Source of the DNA: Flavobacterium sp. KACC 22761
GTDB lineage: Bacteria; Bacteroidota; Bacteroidia; Flavobacteriales; Flavobacteriaceae
Direction of reading: 5' to 3'
Assembly: GCF_034058155.1 (NCBI RefSeq)
Contig: NZ_CP139148.1
Span: forward strand, 2,728,001-2,792,000
DNA: 64,000 bases
This document shows positions 36,298-48,213 of this stretch, one piece after another (within the stretch, counting starts at the first letter, position 1; every line of letters starts with the position of its first letter). Position numbers and translations under genes: made by a program. The notes under the pieces are model-generated. The model saw nothing but the letters and a program-made list of their open reading frames with translations, ran no database searches and was not told where the DNA came from.

Positions 36298-36388
36298 CAC
36301 CCGCAACAGCGAAAACGTTCACAGAAATACTGGCAGGCAATACGGATCAAGCGGGAAGATATTCTCGAAAAAAAAGTTCAAAAAAAGC

Positions 36389-36419
36389 TTGCAGGTTTTG
36401 AAAAAGCGTTCTACATTTG
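36389..36419 (+). promoter_or_regulatory. rRNA operon promoter P2
   Basis: TTG at 36389-36391, a 20-base spacer and TACATTTG at 36412-36419, followed by CACCCCGC. It is spaced 122 bases from P1. Confidence 0.85.
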
Positions 36420-36515
36420 CACCCCGCAAAACACGGAAAGTTCATTGAGGTATTGGAAGGAAAACGAGAAGGGATGAGGCGAAAAAAAAAGCTTCAAAGA
36501 TTTTTCAAGTTTTTC

Positions 36516-36546
36516 TTGCGAGAAACAAAAAGAAGTTTTAGTTTTG
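36516..36546 (+). promoter_or_regulatory. rRNA operon promoter P3
   Basis: TTG at 36516-36518, a 20-base spacer and TAGTTTTG at 36539-36546, followed by CACCCGC. It is spaced 127 bases from P2 and about 170 bases before the 16S start. Confidence 0.85.
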
Positions 36547-36714
36547 CACCCGCTTTGAGAAACAAGCGCAAAGACAAAAAAAGACACGTTCGTAGACATA
36601 TTGAATTGACAGCCGTTCCGATGCAAATCGGAACAAAAAAAAGAATAAGAGTAATGGAATCGAGAGATTCGAAAAGAACCGACTGGAATTCATCGAATGA
36701 TAATATTAAAATAT

Positions 36715-38228
<1,514 letters not shown>

Positions 38229-38357
38229 CTAGAGCCTCGATTGTTTGCCGCAAGGCACGGCGAGGAAACAAGATGGATATCCTGAAGGTCTTGGGCCTCG
38301 GAATTCGATTACTCTTGCTGTCGATTTAAAAAATGATAAACAATTAAGAAAAAACAG

Positions 38358-38431
38358 AGTCTCGTAGCTCAGCTGGTTAGAGTACTACACTGATAATGTA
38401 GGGGTCGGCAGTTCGAGTCTGCCCGGGACTA
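38358..38431 (+). tRNA. ileT: tRNA-Ile (GAT)
   Basis: A 74-base cloverleaf in the 16S-23S spacer. The acceptor pairs AGTCTCG / CGGGACT, anticodon GAT is at 38392-38394 and the T-arm is GGCAG / CTGCC. The 3' CCA is not encoded. Confidence 0.96.
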
Positions 38432-38520
38432 CTATTTTGACTTGAGAAAAAGGAAATTCTAGGGTTGAGTTCTTATGAATGATTATTCATAATTCATAAT
38501 TCACAATTCATAATTAGATT

Positions 38521-38594
38521 GGGGGATTAGCTCAGCTGGCTAGAGCGCCTGCCTTGCACGCAGGAGGTCAACGGTTCGACTCCGTTATTCTCCA
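38521..38594 (+). tRNA. alaT: tRNA-Ala (TGC)
   Basis: A 74-base cloverleaf with acceptor GGGGGAT / ATTCTCC (two wobble pairs) and anticodon TGC at 38545-38547 in the stem CCTGC / GCAGG. The CCA end is not encoded. It is the second spacer tRNA of the rRNA operon. Confidence 0.96.
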
Positions 38595-38783
38595 CAAAAA
38601 AGTACAAAGGTGATAGTACAGGGTATCAAGACGGTAGTCTTGATGCTTCATGCAAAAATCTTGATACTTATTAAAGTTCATTGACATATTGAGATAAGAA
38701 AATACAAGAAAGTAGAAAGCGTTTTCTGCAGTTTTGCTGCAGGAGACAAAAAAAACGGTCATAATAGATATTATGATTGGTAC

Positions 38784-41664
<2,881 letters not shown>

Positions 41665-41670
41665 ACACTT

Positions 41671-41696
41671 TTCCCGATCCGCCCAGGCGGATCGGG
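41671..41696 (+). other. stem-loop in the 23S-5S spacer
   Basis: A perfect 12-bp palindrome, TCCCGATCCGCC / GGCGGATCGGGA, with a two-base centre and no T tail. It is probably an RNA processing signal or a repeat insertion rather than a terminator, because the 5S gene lies downstream. Confidence 0.5.
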
Positions 41697-41844
41697 AGGA
41701 AACTTTCTATAACAGAGCTTGTCTGTTTCTTTATCTCAGTATGTTAAAATATTTGCCCGTCGCGGGCAGTGAATAGTAAAGAGCAAGTAGTGATTAGCTT
41801 AAAAACTAATTACTAATCGCTAAGGACTAGTCACTAAAAACCTT

Positions 41845-41953
41845 AAGGTGGTTATTGCGGCGGGGCTCACCTCTTCCCATCCCGAACAGAGAAGTTAAGC
41901 CCGCCTGCGCAGATGGTACTGCATCATTGTGGGAGAGTATGTCGTCGCCTTTC
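41845..41953 (+). rRNA. rrf: 5S ribosomal RNA
   Basis: About 109 bases. It includes the conserved CCCATCCCGAACAGAGAAGTTAAG block (from 41877) and helix I formed by the GGTGGTTA and GTCGTCGCC ends. Exact ends are approximate. Confidence 0.93.
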
Positions 41954-41960
41954 TTTTGAG

Positions 41961-41995
41961 AATCCTTCCCGATTTGTCGGGAAGGATTTTTTGTT
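41961..41995 (+). terminator. rRNA operon terminator
   Basis: A perfect 12-bp stem, AATCCTTCCCGA / TCGGGAAGGATT, with a TTTG loop and T tail, right after 5S. Confidence 0.95.
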
Positions 41996-42024
41996 TTTAG
42001 CCAGTTTTTGAAAACCTAAACGCT

Positions 42025-42039
42025 GGTTCTGTTGCATCT
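42025..42039. mobile_element. possible IS6-family end remnant
   Basis: GGTTCTGTTGCATCT matches 14 of 15 bases of the left end of the IS6-type element at 46351 (GGTTCTGTCGCATCT). No transposase lies beside it. A solitary IS end here would mark the other boundary of the 42-47 kb segment. Chance similarity cannot be excluded. Confidence 0.35.
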
Positions 42040-42124
42040 CATCGTCTGAAATCGTTGGTCATTTTCTGGATTTAAGCGCTTTTTGGTTCTTCTGAAAACC
42101 GGAATCCTCTTGTTTGTCTCAAAA

Positions 42125-42221
42125 CGCGTTAGGGATCGAAGCGGCATCCTTTTGTTTTTTTCTTCAAAAAACAAAAGATACAGCGAATCCCGAAGCTTCG
42201 GGACGGCCCGGAGGGAAACGC
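42125..42221. repeat. palindromic intergenic repeat (CTTTTGT / ACAAAAG type)
   Basis: The element contains a central hairpin, CTTTTGTTTTTTTC / GAAAAAACAAAAG-like, an inner CCCGAAGCTTCGGG palindrome, and complementary ends GCGTTAGGGATCG / CGGAGGGAAACGC. It resembles in layout the 86-base repeat at 25.8 and 35.9 kb. Confidence 0.55.
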
Positions 42222-42244
42222 TATGATACTTGTTCTTTAGATGA

Positions 42245-43264
42245 TTAGATTTTTTTCAAATCTACATTATGAATAAATTCAATAACGCCATTCATATAGA
42301 CTTGTTGATCATCCCACATTGCAAGATGGCTTCCATTTGGACAGTACAAATAATGTCCATTTTTTACTAATTTACTCTGTTCTTCCATTGCTTTTGGATC
42401 CATTGTGTCATATTTAGCGCCAATCATGAGGGTTGGAATTTCTATTTCGTGCAAACGATTTTTAACATCCCATTTTGCTAATCGACCGCTTATTCCAAAT
42501 TCACTCGGACCTTGCATAATAGTGTAAATTTCATTATTTATGTGTTTTCCGGATCTGTTTAAGCCGTCAGGCCATTCTTTTAATCGACATAAATGCTCGT
42601 GGTAGAAATTTGGAATTAAAAGTTCCATATATCTCGGATTACTGAAATCTTTTTTAGCTTCTAATGCACGTATTTCGGCTAATATTTCGGGTTTCATTTG
42701 CTTCGCTAAAACCTCTTCAGCATATTTTTTGTATTCTGGGGCGCTGGCAACCATATTTGAAACTAATAAAGCTTTCATATTTTTTTGATATTTTAAAGCA
42801 TATTCTGTTGCGAGAATTCCACCCCATGAATTGCCTAAAATATAAAAATTGCTATTGTCTGCGCCAATTGCTTTTCTAACTTGTTCAACTTCTTCAACAA
42901 ATCGTTCGGTAGTCCATAAACTGCTATCTTTTGGTTGGTCGCTATAATATGAACCAAGTTGATCATATTCGTAAAACTCAAATCCTTCGCGTTGAAAAAA
43001 AGTTTCAAAGCATTCCATATACTCGTGGGTCATTGCTGGACCTCCGTGTAATAAAAGTATTTTAATTTTTGGATTGTTTCCAAAACGCTTTGTCCAGACT
43101 TTGAACTCTCCAACTGGTGTTTTTATCGGAATCATTTTTACTCCTGCACTTTCTATTACGTTGTTTTTTTCGTAGGTAAAATAATTTTTTAAACTTGAAG
43201 ATTGATCTTCTTTTTTACATGAAAAAGCCAGAATTATAACCGTAAGAAGTAGAATATAACGCAT
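42245..43264 (-). CDS. lipoprotein alpha/beta-hydrolase, proline iminopeptidase-like
   Basis: A 339-residue hydrolase of the S33 (proline iminopeptidase) family. The lipobox IILAFSC places it on a membrane. The oxyanion region LLLHGGPAMTHEY and the DQLGSYYSD motif (DQRG in the canonical family) are present. The nucleophile serine is in LGNSWGG, the acid in AKYDTMDP and the histidine in NGSHLAMWDD. It cleaves N-terminal proline or other residues from peptides, or acts as a peptide/ester hydrolase; substrate is unproven. It is separated from the rRNA operon by a repeat and oriented against it. Confidence 0.87.
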   Translation of the reverse strand: MRYILLLTVIILAFSCKKEDQSSSLKNYFTYEKNNVIESAGVKMIPIKTPVGEFKVWTKRFGNNPKIKILLLHGGPAMTHEYMECFETFFQREGFEFYEYDQLGSYYSDQPKDSSLWTTERFVEEVEQVRKAIGADNSNFYILGNSWGGILATEYALKYQKNMKALLVSNMVASAPEYKKYAEEVLAKQMKPEILAEIRALEAKKDFSNPRYMELLIPNFYHEHLCRLKEWPDGLNRSGKHINNEIYTIMQGPSEFGISGRLAKWDVKNRLHEIEIPTLMIGAKYDTMDPKAMEEQSKLVKNGHYLYCPNGSHLAMWDDQQVYMNGVIEFIHNVDLKKI

Positions 43265-43474
43265 GTTTTTAAGTTTTAAAGTTATTTTTTCAAAATTTAC
43301 TTTAACTAAATTACGAATTAAAAGTTTGTCTTTTAAAATTTGTTGATAATGTTTGTTTTGTTTTAAATTATTGATTTTTAATTGTTTATTGTATTTAGTT
43401 TTAAATGGAATAATTTAGGAGTAAAATTATTTTTTGAAATTTTAAAAGCAATATTTTATTCGATTTTGAATAAC

Positions 43475-43482
43475 TATCTTTG
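43475..43482 (+). promoter_or_regulatory. candidate -7 element of the methyltransferase gene
   Basis: TATCTTTG fits TAnnTTTG, 53 bases upstream of the ATG at 43536. No good TTG is seen at standard spacing. Confidence 0.4.
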
Positions 43483-43535
43483 TAAAAACGACGAAATGCA
43501 ATTAAAGTCGCATAGTATAATTAGTGATATATAAA

Positions 43536-44498
43536 ATGAGCAATAAATTTACTGTTGGAAGTCTATATGCCGGTATTGGAGGAATTTGTTTAGGATTTAA
43601 AAAATCTGGTTTTGATTTGCTTTGGGCAAATGAATATGATAAAAATGCCTGCATTACGTATAAGGAAAACTTTAAACATAATTTAATTGAAGGTGATGTA
43701 TTGCAATTAGATGTTGACGGAATTCCAAAAATTGATGTACTTACAGCAGGTTTTCCATGTCAGCCATTTTCTGTAGCTGGTTATAGAAAAGGCTTTGACG
43801 ACAATAGAGGAAATCATTTTTTTAGGATATTGGATTTTGTTGATACTATGAGACCAAAAGTGGTTTTTTTGGAAAACGTAAAAAATCTAGTAACACATGA
43901 TCATGGAAATACTATGAAAGTGATCGAAAAATCGTTGCGTGACAGAAATTATTCTTTTCAATCTAAAGTTTTGAATACTAAAGATTACGGCAATATTCCG
44001 CATAATAGAGAACGTATTTTTATAGTTGCTTTTGATAAAACGGTAATTAAAAATCCAGAGGAAGTTTTTGAGTTTCCAAAAGAAGATAAATTGACAAAAA
44101 CGATCAAAGACGTTATTATAAATGAAAAAGTCGAAGATGAATTTTATTATAATGAAGACCGTTATATGTATAAAATGCTTCAAGAGGAAATGACGTCGGA
44201 TAAAACTGTTTATCAATTCAGAAGGCAATATGTAAGAGAAAATAAATCGAATGTTTGTCCGACATTGACTGCAAATATGGGAACAGGAGGGCACAATGTG
44301 CCTTTAATAAAAACCGATTTTGGATTTAGAAAATTGACTCCAAGAGAATGTTTAAGATTCCAAGGTTTTCCGGATGGGTTCAAAATTCCCAAGATAGCTA
44401 ATTCTCATTTATACAAACAAGCAGGGAATTCTGTTAGTGTGCCTGTTATTGAAGCTGTTTCAAAAAATATAATGAAGGTTTTAAAGTCTGCTAAATAG
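43536..44498 (+). CDS. DNA (cytosine-5-)-methyltransferase
   Basis: A 320-residue m5C methyltransferase of a restriction-modification system. The conserved motifs appear in order: SLYAGIGGICLGF (motif I, SAM binding), AGFPCQPFSVAG (motif IV, catalytic Cys), FLENVKN (motif VI), RERIFIVAF (motif VIII), and KQAGNSVSVPV (motif X). Between VIII and IX is a target-recognition region of about 90 residues. ATG 43536 is preferred over a GTG four codons upstream. The recognition sequence cannot be read by eye. It is convergent with two nuclease-like genes that end 14 bases beyond its stop. Confidence 0.95.
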   Translation: MSNKFTVGSLYAGIGGICLGFKKSGFDLLWANEYDKNACITYKENFKHNLIEGDVLQLDVDGIPKIDVLTAGFPCQPFSVAGYRKGFDDNRGNHFFRILDFVDTMRPKVVFLENVKNLVTHDHGNTMKVIEKSLRDRNYSFQSKVLNTKDYGNIPHNRERIFIVAFDKTVIKNPEEVFEFPKEDKLTKTIKDVIINEKVEDEFYYNEDRYMYKMLQEEMTSDKTVYQFRRQYVRENKSNVCPTLTANMGTGGHNVPLIKTDFGFRKLTPRECLRFQGFPDGFKIPKIANSHLYKQAGNSVSVPVIEAVSKNIMKVLKSAK

Positions 44499-44511
44499 CT
44501 TTATTTTAGGT

Positions 44512-45273
44512 CTAGAGTTTTTGGAGTATTGTGATGAGTTCTTCAATATTATTCATATTGCCACACTGAATGTAATAATTTTCGGCATCCATTTTTGTGT
44601 ATTGGTTTAAAAAAGAATTTTGAGGCAATATATTTTTATTACTAATAGCCGTTTTTAAATCTTCGTTATTGCAATGTCCTGCAATGTCATATGTCCAGAG
44701 TGATGCGAAAATAAGTTCTTCAATTGCGTTTTTTGAAATCTCGTTAGTGTACATTAAATTTTTGGAGCGAAATATTTTTTTGATATCGGGATTGATGCGG
44801 ACTAGAACAAAATAGTCGTATCTATTTGTTGATCCATTAATAAGATTCGGAATATATTTTCCATCTGTAGTCCAATCTTTTGTTTCAAGAAGCAAGAGAT
44901 TGGATTGTGATGCGGCCGATTTTATATTGATTTTTTTGTTTTTAATTTCTAAATCAGAATCGTCCCAAATTCCTTCGCTATAAATTCCGAAATCGGGTTC
45001 GTTACATTCGATAGAATTTGCTTGAAAATGATTATAAAGTACTACTTCGGCTAATTTTCCTTGAAAAGTATTGCAGAATTTTTCGCCATTTTTTCGGCTG
45101 TATTGACCTCCGGTTCTCGTTGATCTGTGATGACCTTTTCCAAAACACATTGAATAGGCAAAATTTAAGACTTTTTCGATATCAGTTTTGTTTATTGCAA
45201 TGCCATTAAATCGTTTTGGATTGTTTACAAAATAATAATCACCTTCTGGTTTCTTTTCATAGGTCAATTTCAT
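44512..45273 (-). CDS. putative restriction endonuclease subunit (PD-(D/E)XK-like)
   Basis: A 253-residue protein I do not recognise by family. Residues 85-125 read as a PD-(D/E)XK-like core: FQGKLAEVVLYNHF (helix with Glu), then EPDFGIY, DDSDLEI and KINIKSAAS. The canonical (D/E)XK position would be Asn-Ile-Lys, a degenerate form. The setting, convergent with a C5-methyltransferase and translationally coupled to another nuclease-like gene (ATGA overlap of four bases), argues for a restriction endonuclease. It has no membrane or signal segments. Confidence 0.65.
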   Translation of the reverse strand: MKLTYEKKPEGDYYFVNNPKRFNGIAINKTDIEKVLNFAYSMCFGKGHHRSTRTGGQYSRKNGEKFCNTFQGKLAEVVLYNHFQANSIECNEPDFGIYSEGIWDDSDLEIKNKKINIKSAASQSNLLLLETKDWTTDGKYIPNLINGSTNRYDYFVLVRINPDIKKIFRSKNLMYTNEISKNAIEELIFASLWTYDIAGHCNNEDLKTAISNKNILPQNSFLNQYTKMDAENYYIQCGNMNNIEELITILQKL

Positions 45274-46184
45274 ATTTTTTTCGATTCTGCAACTTCAGCA
45301 ATTATACTCCAATTTTCCTTATATTGTTTTAGGCTGTTTAAATTAATGCTTGTAATCTGGCTTTCATCTAGATGGTCGACATAACTCATTGGTATTAAAT
45401 AACAAATTCCTACCTCTTTATCGACAGCAATATAAATATCGCAATCTGCGGAAGTGATTCTTTTTCCTTTATTTGTAATGTGAGTGTGATCAATGCCCTG
45501 CCCGCCACGATCCCGATCTTTAAAACTTATAGCATTACTACTGGAAACGCCTTTGATTTGAAGACGCAAAAGAACATTGTTGAAATCGACTACAGCGTCG
45601 TATCTGCTCGAACGGACGTCAACATTTGAACAATTGTATCCTGCTAAAATAGCTCGTGCCAAAAATAAGAACTGCGCGCTATCTCCTGCATTTGCAGTCA
45701 TTACACCAGTGTTTATGTTTAAAAGATTTGTTGGAAATCCATTAGAAAAAATAAAATCGTATTGCTTTTCCAGTATTTTTTTGATTGAAGTTTTTACGTA
45801 TCCAAAATGGTATTGATTTGCAACACTTTTTTGAATAAAATCAAGTGAGTTATTTATAAAATCGTCTTTGTTTATTTCGGTAATTACTTTCTTTTGTAAA
45901 ACATCATCATAAAAAGATTGCAGATCTGATTTTGCTATTAAATACTGATTAGCAATTTCGACTATTTTGGTTTTGACAAAATTCTTTTCAGCAAATTCTT
46001 TAATAAGTTGATTATTAAAGTTATTATCGTTTAATCTTGTAATGAAATATCCTTTTAAGAATGTTTTTAAGTTGGTTATTGAGCCAAATAATGCAATGCC
46101 ATTTTTAGTCAGGCTAAGATTAAAATTGGCTTCATTTATTGCTTTTATGTTTGTTTCGATAAATTCTATCTGCTGTTCTATCAT
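45270..46184 (-). CDS. putative PD-(D/E)XK nuclease, restriction subunit
   Basis: A 304-residue protein. The first 140 residues are helical with no family I recognise. From about residue 185 the sequence SSRYDAVVDFNNVLLRLQIKG matches the PD-(D/E)XK pattern with Gln-Ile-Lys at the last position, as seen in intron-associated and archaeal nucleases (PDDEXK_5-like). It is followed by TSADCDIYIAVDKEVGICYLIPM, a typical substrate-binding strand pair. It is the first gene of the pair on this strand and overlaps the next by four bases. Most likely a DNA nuclease of the restriction system. Confidence 0.65.
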   Translation of the reverse strand: MIEQQIEFIETNIKAINEANFNLSLTKNGIALFGSITNLKTFLKGYFITRLNDNNFNNQLIKEFAEKNFVKTKIVEIANQYLIAKSDLQSFYDDVLQKKVITEINKDDFINNSLDFIQKSVANQYHFGYVKTSIKKILEKQYDFIFSNGFPTNLLNINTGVMTANAGDSAQFLFLARAILAGYNCSNVDVRSSRYDAVVDFNNVLLRLQIKGVSSSNAISFKDRDRGGQGIDHTHITNKGKRITSADCDIYIAVDKEVGICYLIPMSYVDHLDESQITSINLNSLKQYKENWSIIAEVAESKKI

Positions 46185-46350
46185 TGATTAAGTTTAAGCA
46201 ATTAATTTCAATCTTGTTTTTCAAGTTAAAAACCAAGATAAAAAAACGTTTCAATTTACTTATAAAAAATGAAACGTGAATTGGAAGGACTAATTATTTG
46301 AATAGATGCAGATTTTATAATAAAAATAAATTTTTCAAGCATCTATATTG

Positions 46351-47132
46351 GGTTCTGTCGCATCTAAAGCTAAGTTTTATCTTTGCCTTTTTAAATTCTT
46401 AAACTCTTAAACTCATGAATACTAAAGGTCATTGCTATCCGAAGTCTATTATACTGCAGGCAGTATATTTTAAGCTTAGGTTTACATTAAGCTATCGGGA
46501 TGTTGAAGAGATCATGAAAATGCGAGGAGTTTCTGTTGATCATGCTACTATTCAGCGCTGGGTTTATAAGTTTACACCTTTGCTTGAGTCAGAGATGAAG
46601 AAGAGAAAAGTCAGAGTAGGGGCGAGTTGGAGATTGGATGAAACCTATATCAAAGTAAAAGGTATTTGGTGTTATTTATATCAAGCGGTAGATAAATTAG
46701 GCAATACAGTAGACTTTCTTTTGACCAGAAAAAGACAGAGAATGGGTGCTCAGTCATTTCTAATTAAAGCAATTAGTAATAACTACAAGCCAAGAGTAAT
46801 AAATATTGATAAAAGTGGATCTAATACTGCCGCTATCAAAGTCTATAACAAGCGTTCATTCTCAAAGGTTAAAATTCGGCAGTGTAAATATCTCAACAAT
46901 ATTGTAGAACAGGACCATCGATTTATAAAATGGAGGATACAAAATGGGTTAGGCTTTAAAAGCTTTGAATCGGCAAGACGAACATTGAGCGGAATTGAAG
47001 TTGTGCATATGCTGAGAAAGAATCAGATGATTGGACATGGTACAACTATGTTTAAATCATTCTGTAAATTGGCGGGCTAACTTTTAAATTACTTCAATTC
47101 TTATATTTGATTCTGGCATATGCGACAGAACC
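46351..47132 (+). mobile_element. IS6-family insertion sequence
   Basis: A 782-base element. Terminal inverted repeats are GGTTCTGTCGCAT at the left (46351) and its mirror ATGCGACAGAACC at the right (ending 47132). It holds one intact transposase gene. The 8-base flanks differ (CTATATTG left, GCCACGAA right), so there is no target-site duplication. That suggests the element arrived by replicative or recombinational events, or that an adjacent deletion occurred, both known for IS6 elements. Confidence 0.88.
46415..47080 (+). CDS. IS6-family transposase
   Basis: A 221-residue DDE transposase. An N-terminal helix-turn-helix (LSYRDVEEIMKMRGVSVDHATIQRW) is followed by the catalytic residues: Asp in WRLDETYIKVKG, Asp in INIDKSGSN, and Glu in NIVEQDHRFIKWR. 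The size and spacing fit the IS6 group. It is intact and probably active. Confidence 0.96.
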   Translation: MNTKGHCYPKSIILQAVYFKLRFTLSYRDVEEIMKMRGVSVDHATIQRWVYKFTPLLESEMKKRKVRVGASWRLDETYIKVKGIWCYLYQAVDKLGNTVDFLLTRKRQRMGAQSFLIKAISNNYKPRVINIDKSGSNTAAIKVYNKRSFSKVKIRQCKYLNNIVEQDHRFIKWRIQNGLGFKSFESARRTLSGIEVVHMLRKNQMIGHGTTMFKSFCKLAG

Positions 47133-47182
47133 GCCACGAATGCGCCACGAAGATTTTGTCTGTTTTTGAAAATATTGAAAAG
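47133..47182. repeat. direct repeat A next to tRNA-Ser
   Basis: Fifty bases starting GCCACGAATGCGCCACGAAG, matching 41 of 50 positions of 47588-47637. Each copy itself contains two GCCACGAA units 11 bases apart. It may be an attachment-arm or integration scar. Confidence 0.55.
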
Positions 47183-47189
47183 CGGTATA

Positions 47190-47228
47190 AAAGAAGAAAC
47201 CCTGCAAATCGTTTGATTTGCAGGGTTT
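47190..47228 (-). terminator. intrinsic terminator of tRNA-Ser
   Basis: A perfect 14-bp stem, AAACCCTGCAAATC / GATTTGCAGGGTTT, with a four-base loop and T-rich tail on the minus strand, 57 bases after the tRNA 3' end. Confidence 0.88.
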
Positions 47229-47284
47229 TCCGTGAATTTTGGCCTTTTTTGTAAACTTTGAAAAGTCTCTTTTTAAGCTCTCAG

Positions 47285-47369
47285 CGGAGGAAGAGGGATT
47301 CGAACCCCCGGACCTGTTACAGTCAACAGTTTTCAAGACTGCCGCATTCGACCGCTCTGCCATTCCTCC
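47285..47369 (-). tRNA. serT: tRNA-Ser (TGA)
   Basis: An 85-base class II tRNA with a long variable arm. The acceptor pairs GGAGGAA / TTCCTCC, the anticodon loop CTTGAAA gives anticodon TGA, and the T-loop region is GGTTCGAATCC. CCA is not encoded. It has its own terminator. Confidence 0.96.
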
Positions 47370-47470
47370 AGTATGTTGCAATCATTTGCTGATTGCGAGT
47401 GCAAATATAAGATGCTTTTTCGGTTCTCAAAACTTTTTTGCAACTATTTGCAAAGAAAATTATATGTTAT

Positions 47471-47504
47471 AAAAAAAGAAACCCTCAACAAAGTTAAGGG
47501 TTTC
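47471..47504 (-). terminator. terminator-like hairpin of the tRNA-Ser remnant
   Basis: The stem GAAACCCT / AGGGTTTC with an inner AAC / GTT pair is followed on the minus strand by TTTTTTT. It is placed relative to the tRNA 3' fragment just as the true terminator is relative to tRNA-Ser. Confidence 0.7.
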
Positions 47505-47509
47505 AAGTT

Positions 47510-47533
47510 CAGCGGAGAAAGAGGGATTCGAAC
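47510..47533 (-). pseudogene. tRNA-Ser 3'-end fragment (possible att scar)
   Basis: 24 bases identical except for one position to 47282-47305, covering the acceptor 3' strand up to the T-loop of tRNA-Ser. The rest of the tRNA is absent. The break at the T-loop is where integrative elements commonly recombine. It could equally be a decayed second tRNA gene. Confidence 0.7.
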
Positions 47534-48213
47534 AAAACCGTCACATCCCGCTTTTATACTGCATTTCTAATATTTTCTTGTTATTTTGCCACGAATCTGC
47601 CACGAACTTTTTGTCCATTTTTTTATATATTGAAAAGTTCCGGAGCAGATTATCCGTTTAAATAATGTCGTAATTCTTGTTAATTCGATATCAAAAATAC
47701 GTTTTTTGTCGCAAGGGCAAAAAAAAAATGAAACCTTCTGAGTGATTTATTTGATAAGTGGTTGATGGATAATTACTATTGATTTTTGTTACAAAAATGT
47801 ATCCCCCTCATCGAAAAATAAGTGGTTATCTTAAATTTTCTTCTAATGAGACTTTTTAAGGACGACTGCTTCATCAGTTTTAGATGCAAAAATCAGCAAC
47901 CTAGTTTTTATAGTGTTTAACAGATGTCGAGGTACAAGTATTAATCTGAACAAAATAAAACAAAATAACGGCAAACAAACCTTTTTAAATCTTCTATTGA
48001 ATAAGCTAAATTTGGTCAATTTGTAGGACGATATTTTTAAGAACACATTGACCCAGAGGCGGAAGCAAAGTTATCCTTGTTTAAACGTTTTTTAAGTTTA
48101 ACTATATGATATTTCGTATCTTAAAATGTTAAATTTTTAATTTTGTTTAACCTTTTTTGATTTTAGTTAAACAAAATTTATTAACTTAGTGTTACAAATC
48201 AAAAAAAAGACTT
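47534..48213. other. non-coding gap between tRNA-Ser remnant and fasciclin gene
   Basis: About 680 AT-rich bases. It includes direct repeat B (47588-47637), which mirrors repeat A beside the IS6 element. A 67-codon minus-strand frame at 47843-48046 has no recognisable similarity and is not called. The promoter of the fasciclin gene presumably lies in the last 100 bases. Confidence 0.5.

Noticed and set aside
41671..41696. Palindrome after 23S as a terminator
   Set aside because: There is no T tail and the 5S gene with a much better terminator follows; more likely a processing stem or repeat.
47843..48046. 67-codon minus-strand ORF between tRNA-Ser and the fasciclin gene
   Set aside because: No similarity to a known family, no supporting neighbour and unusual composition; probably chance in AT-rich DNA.
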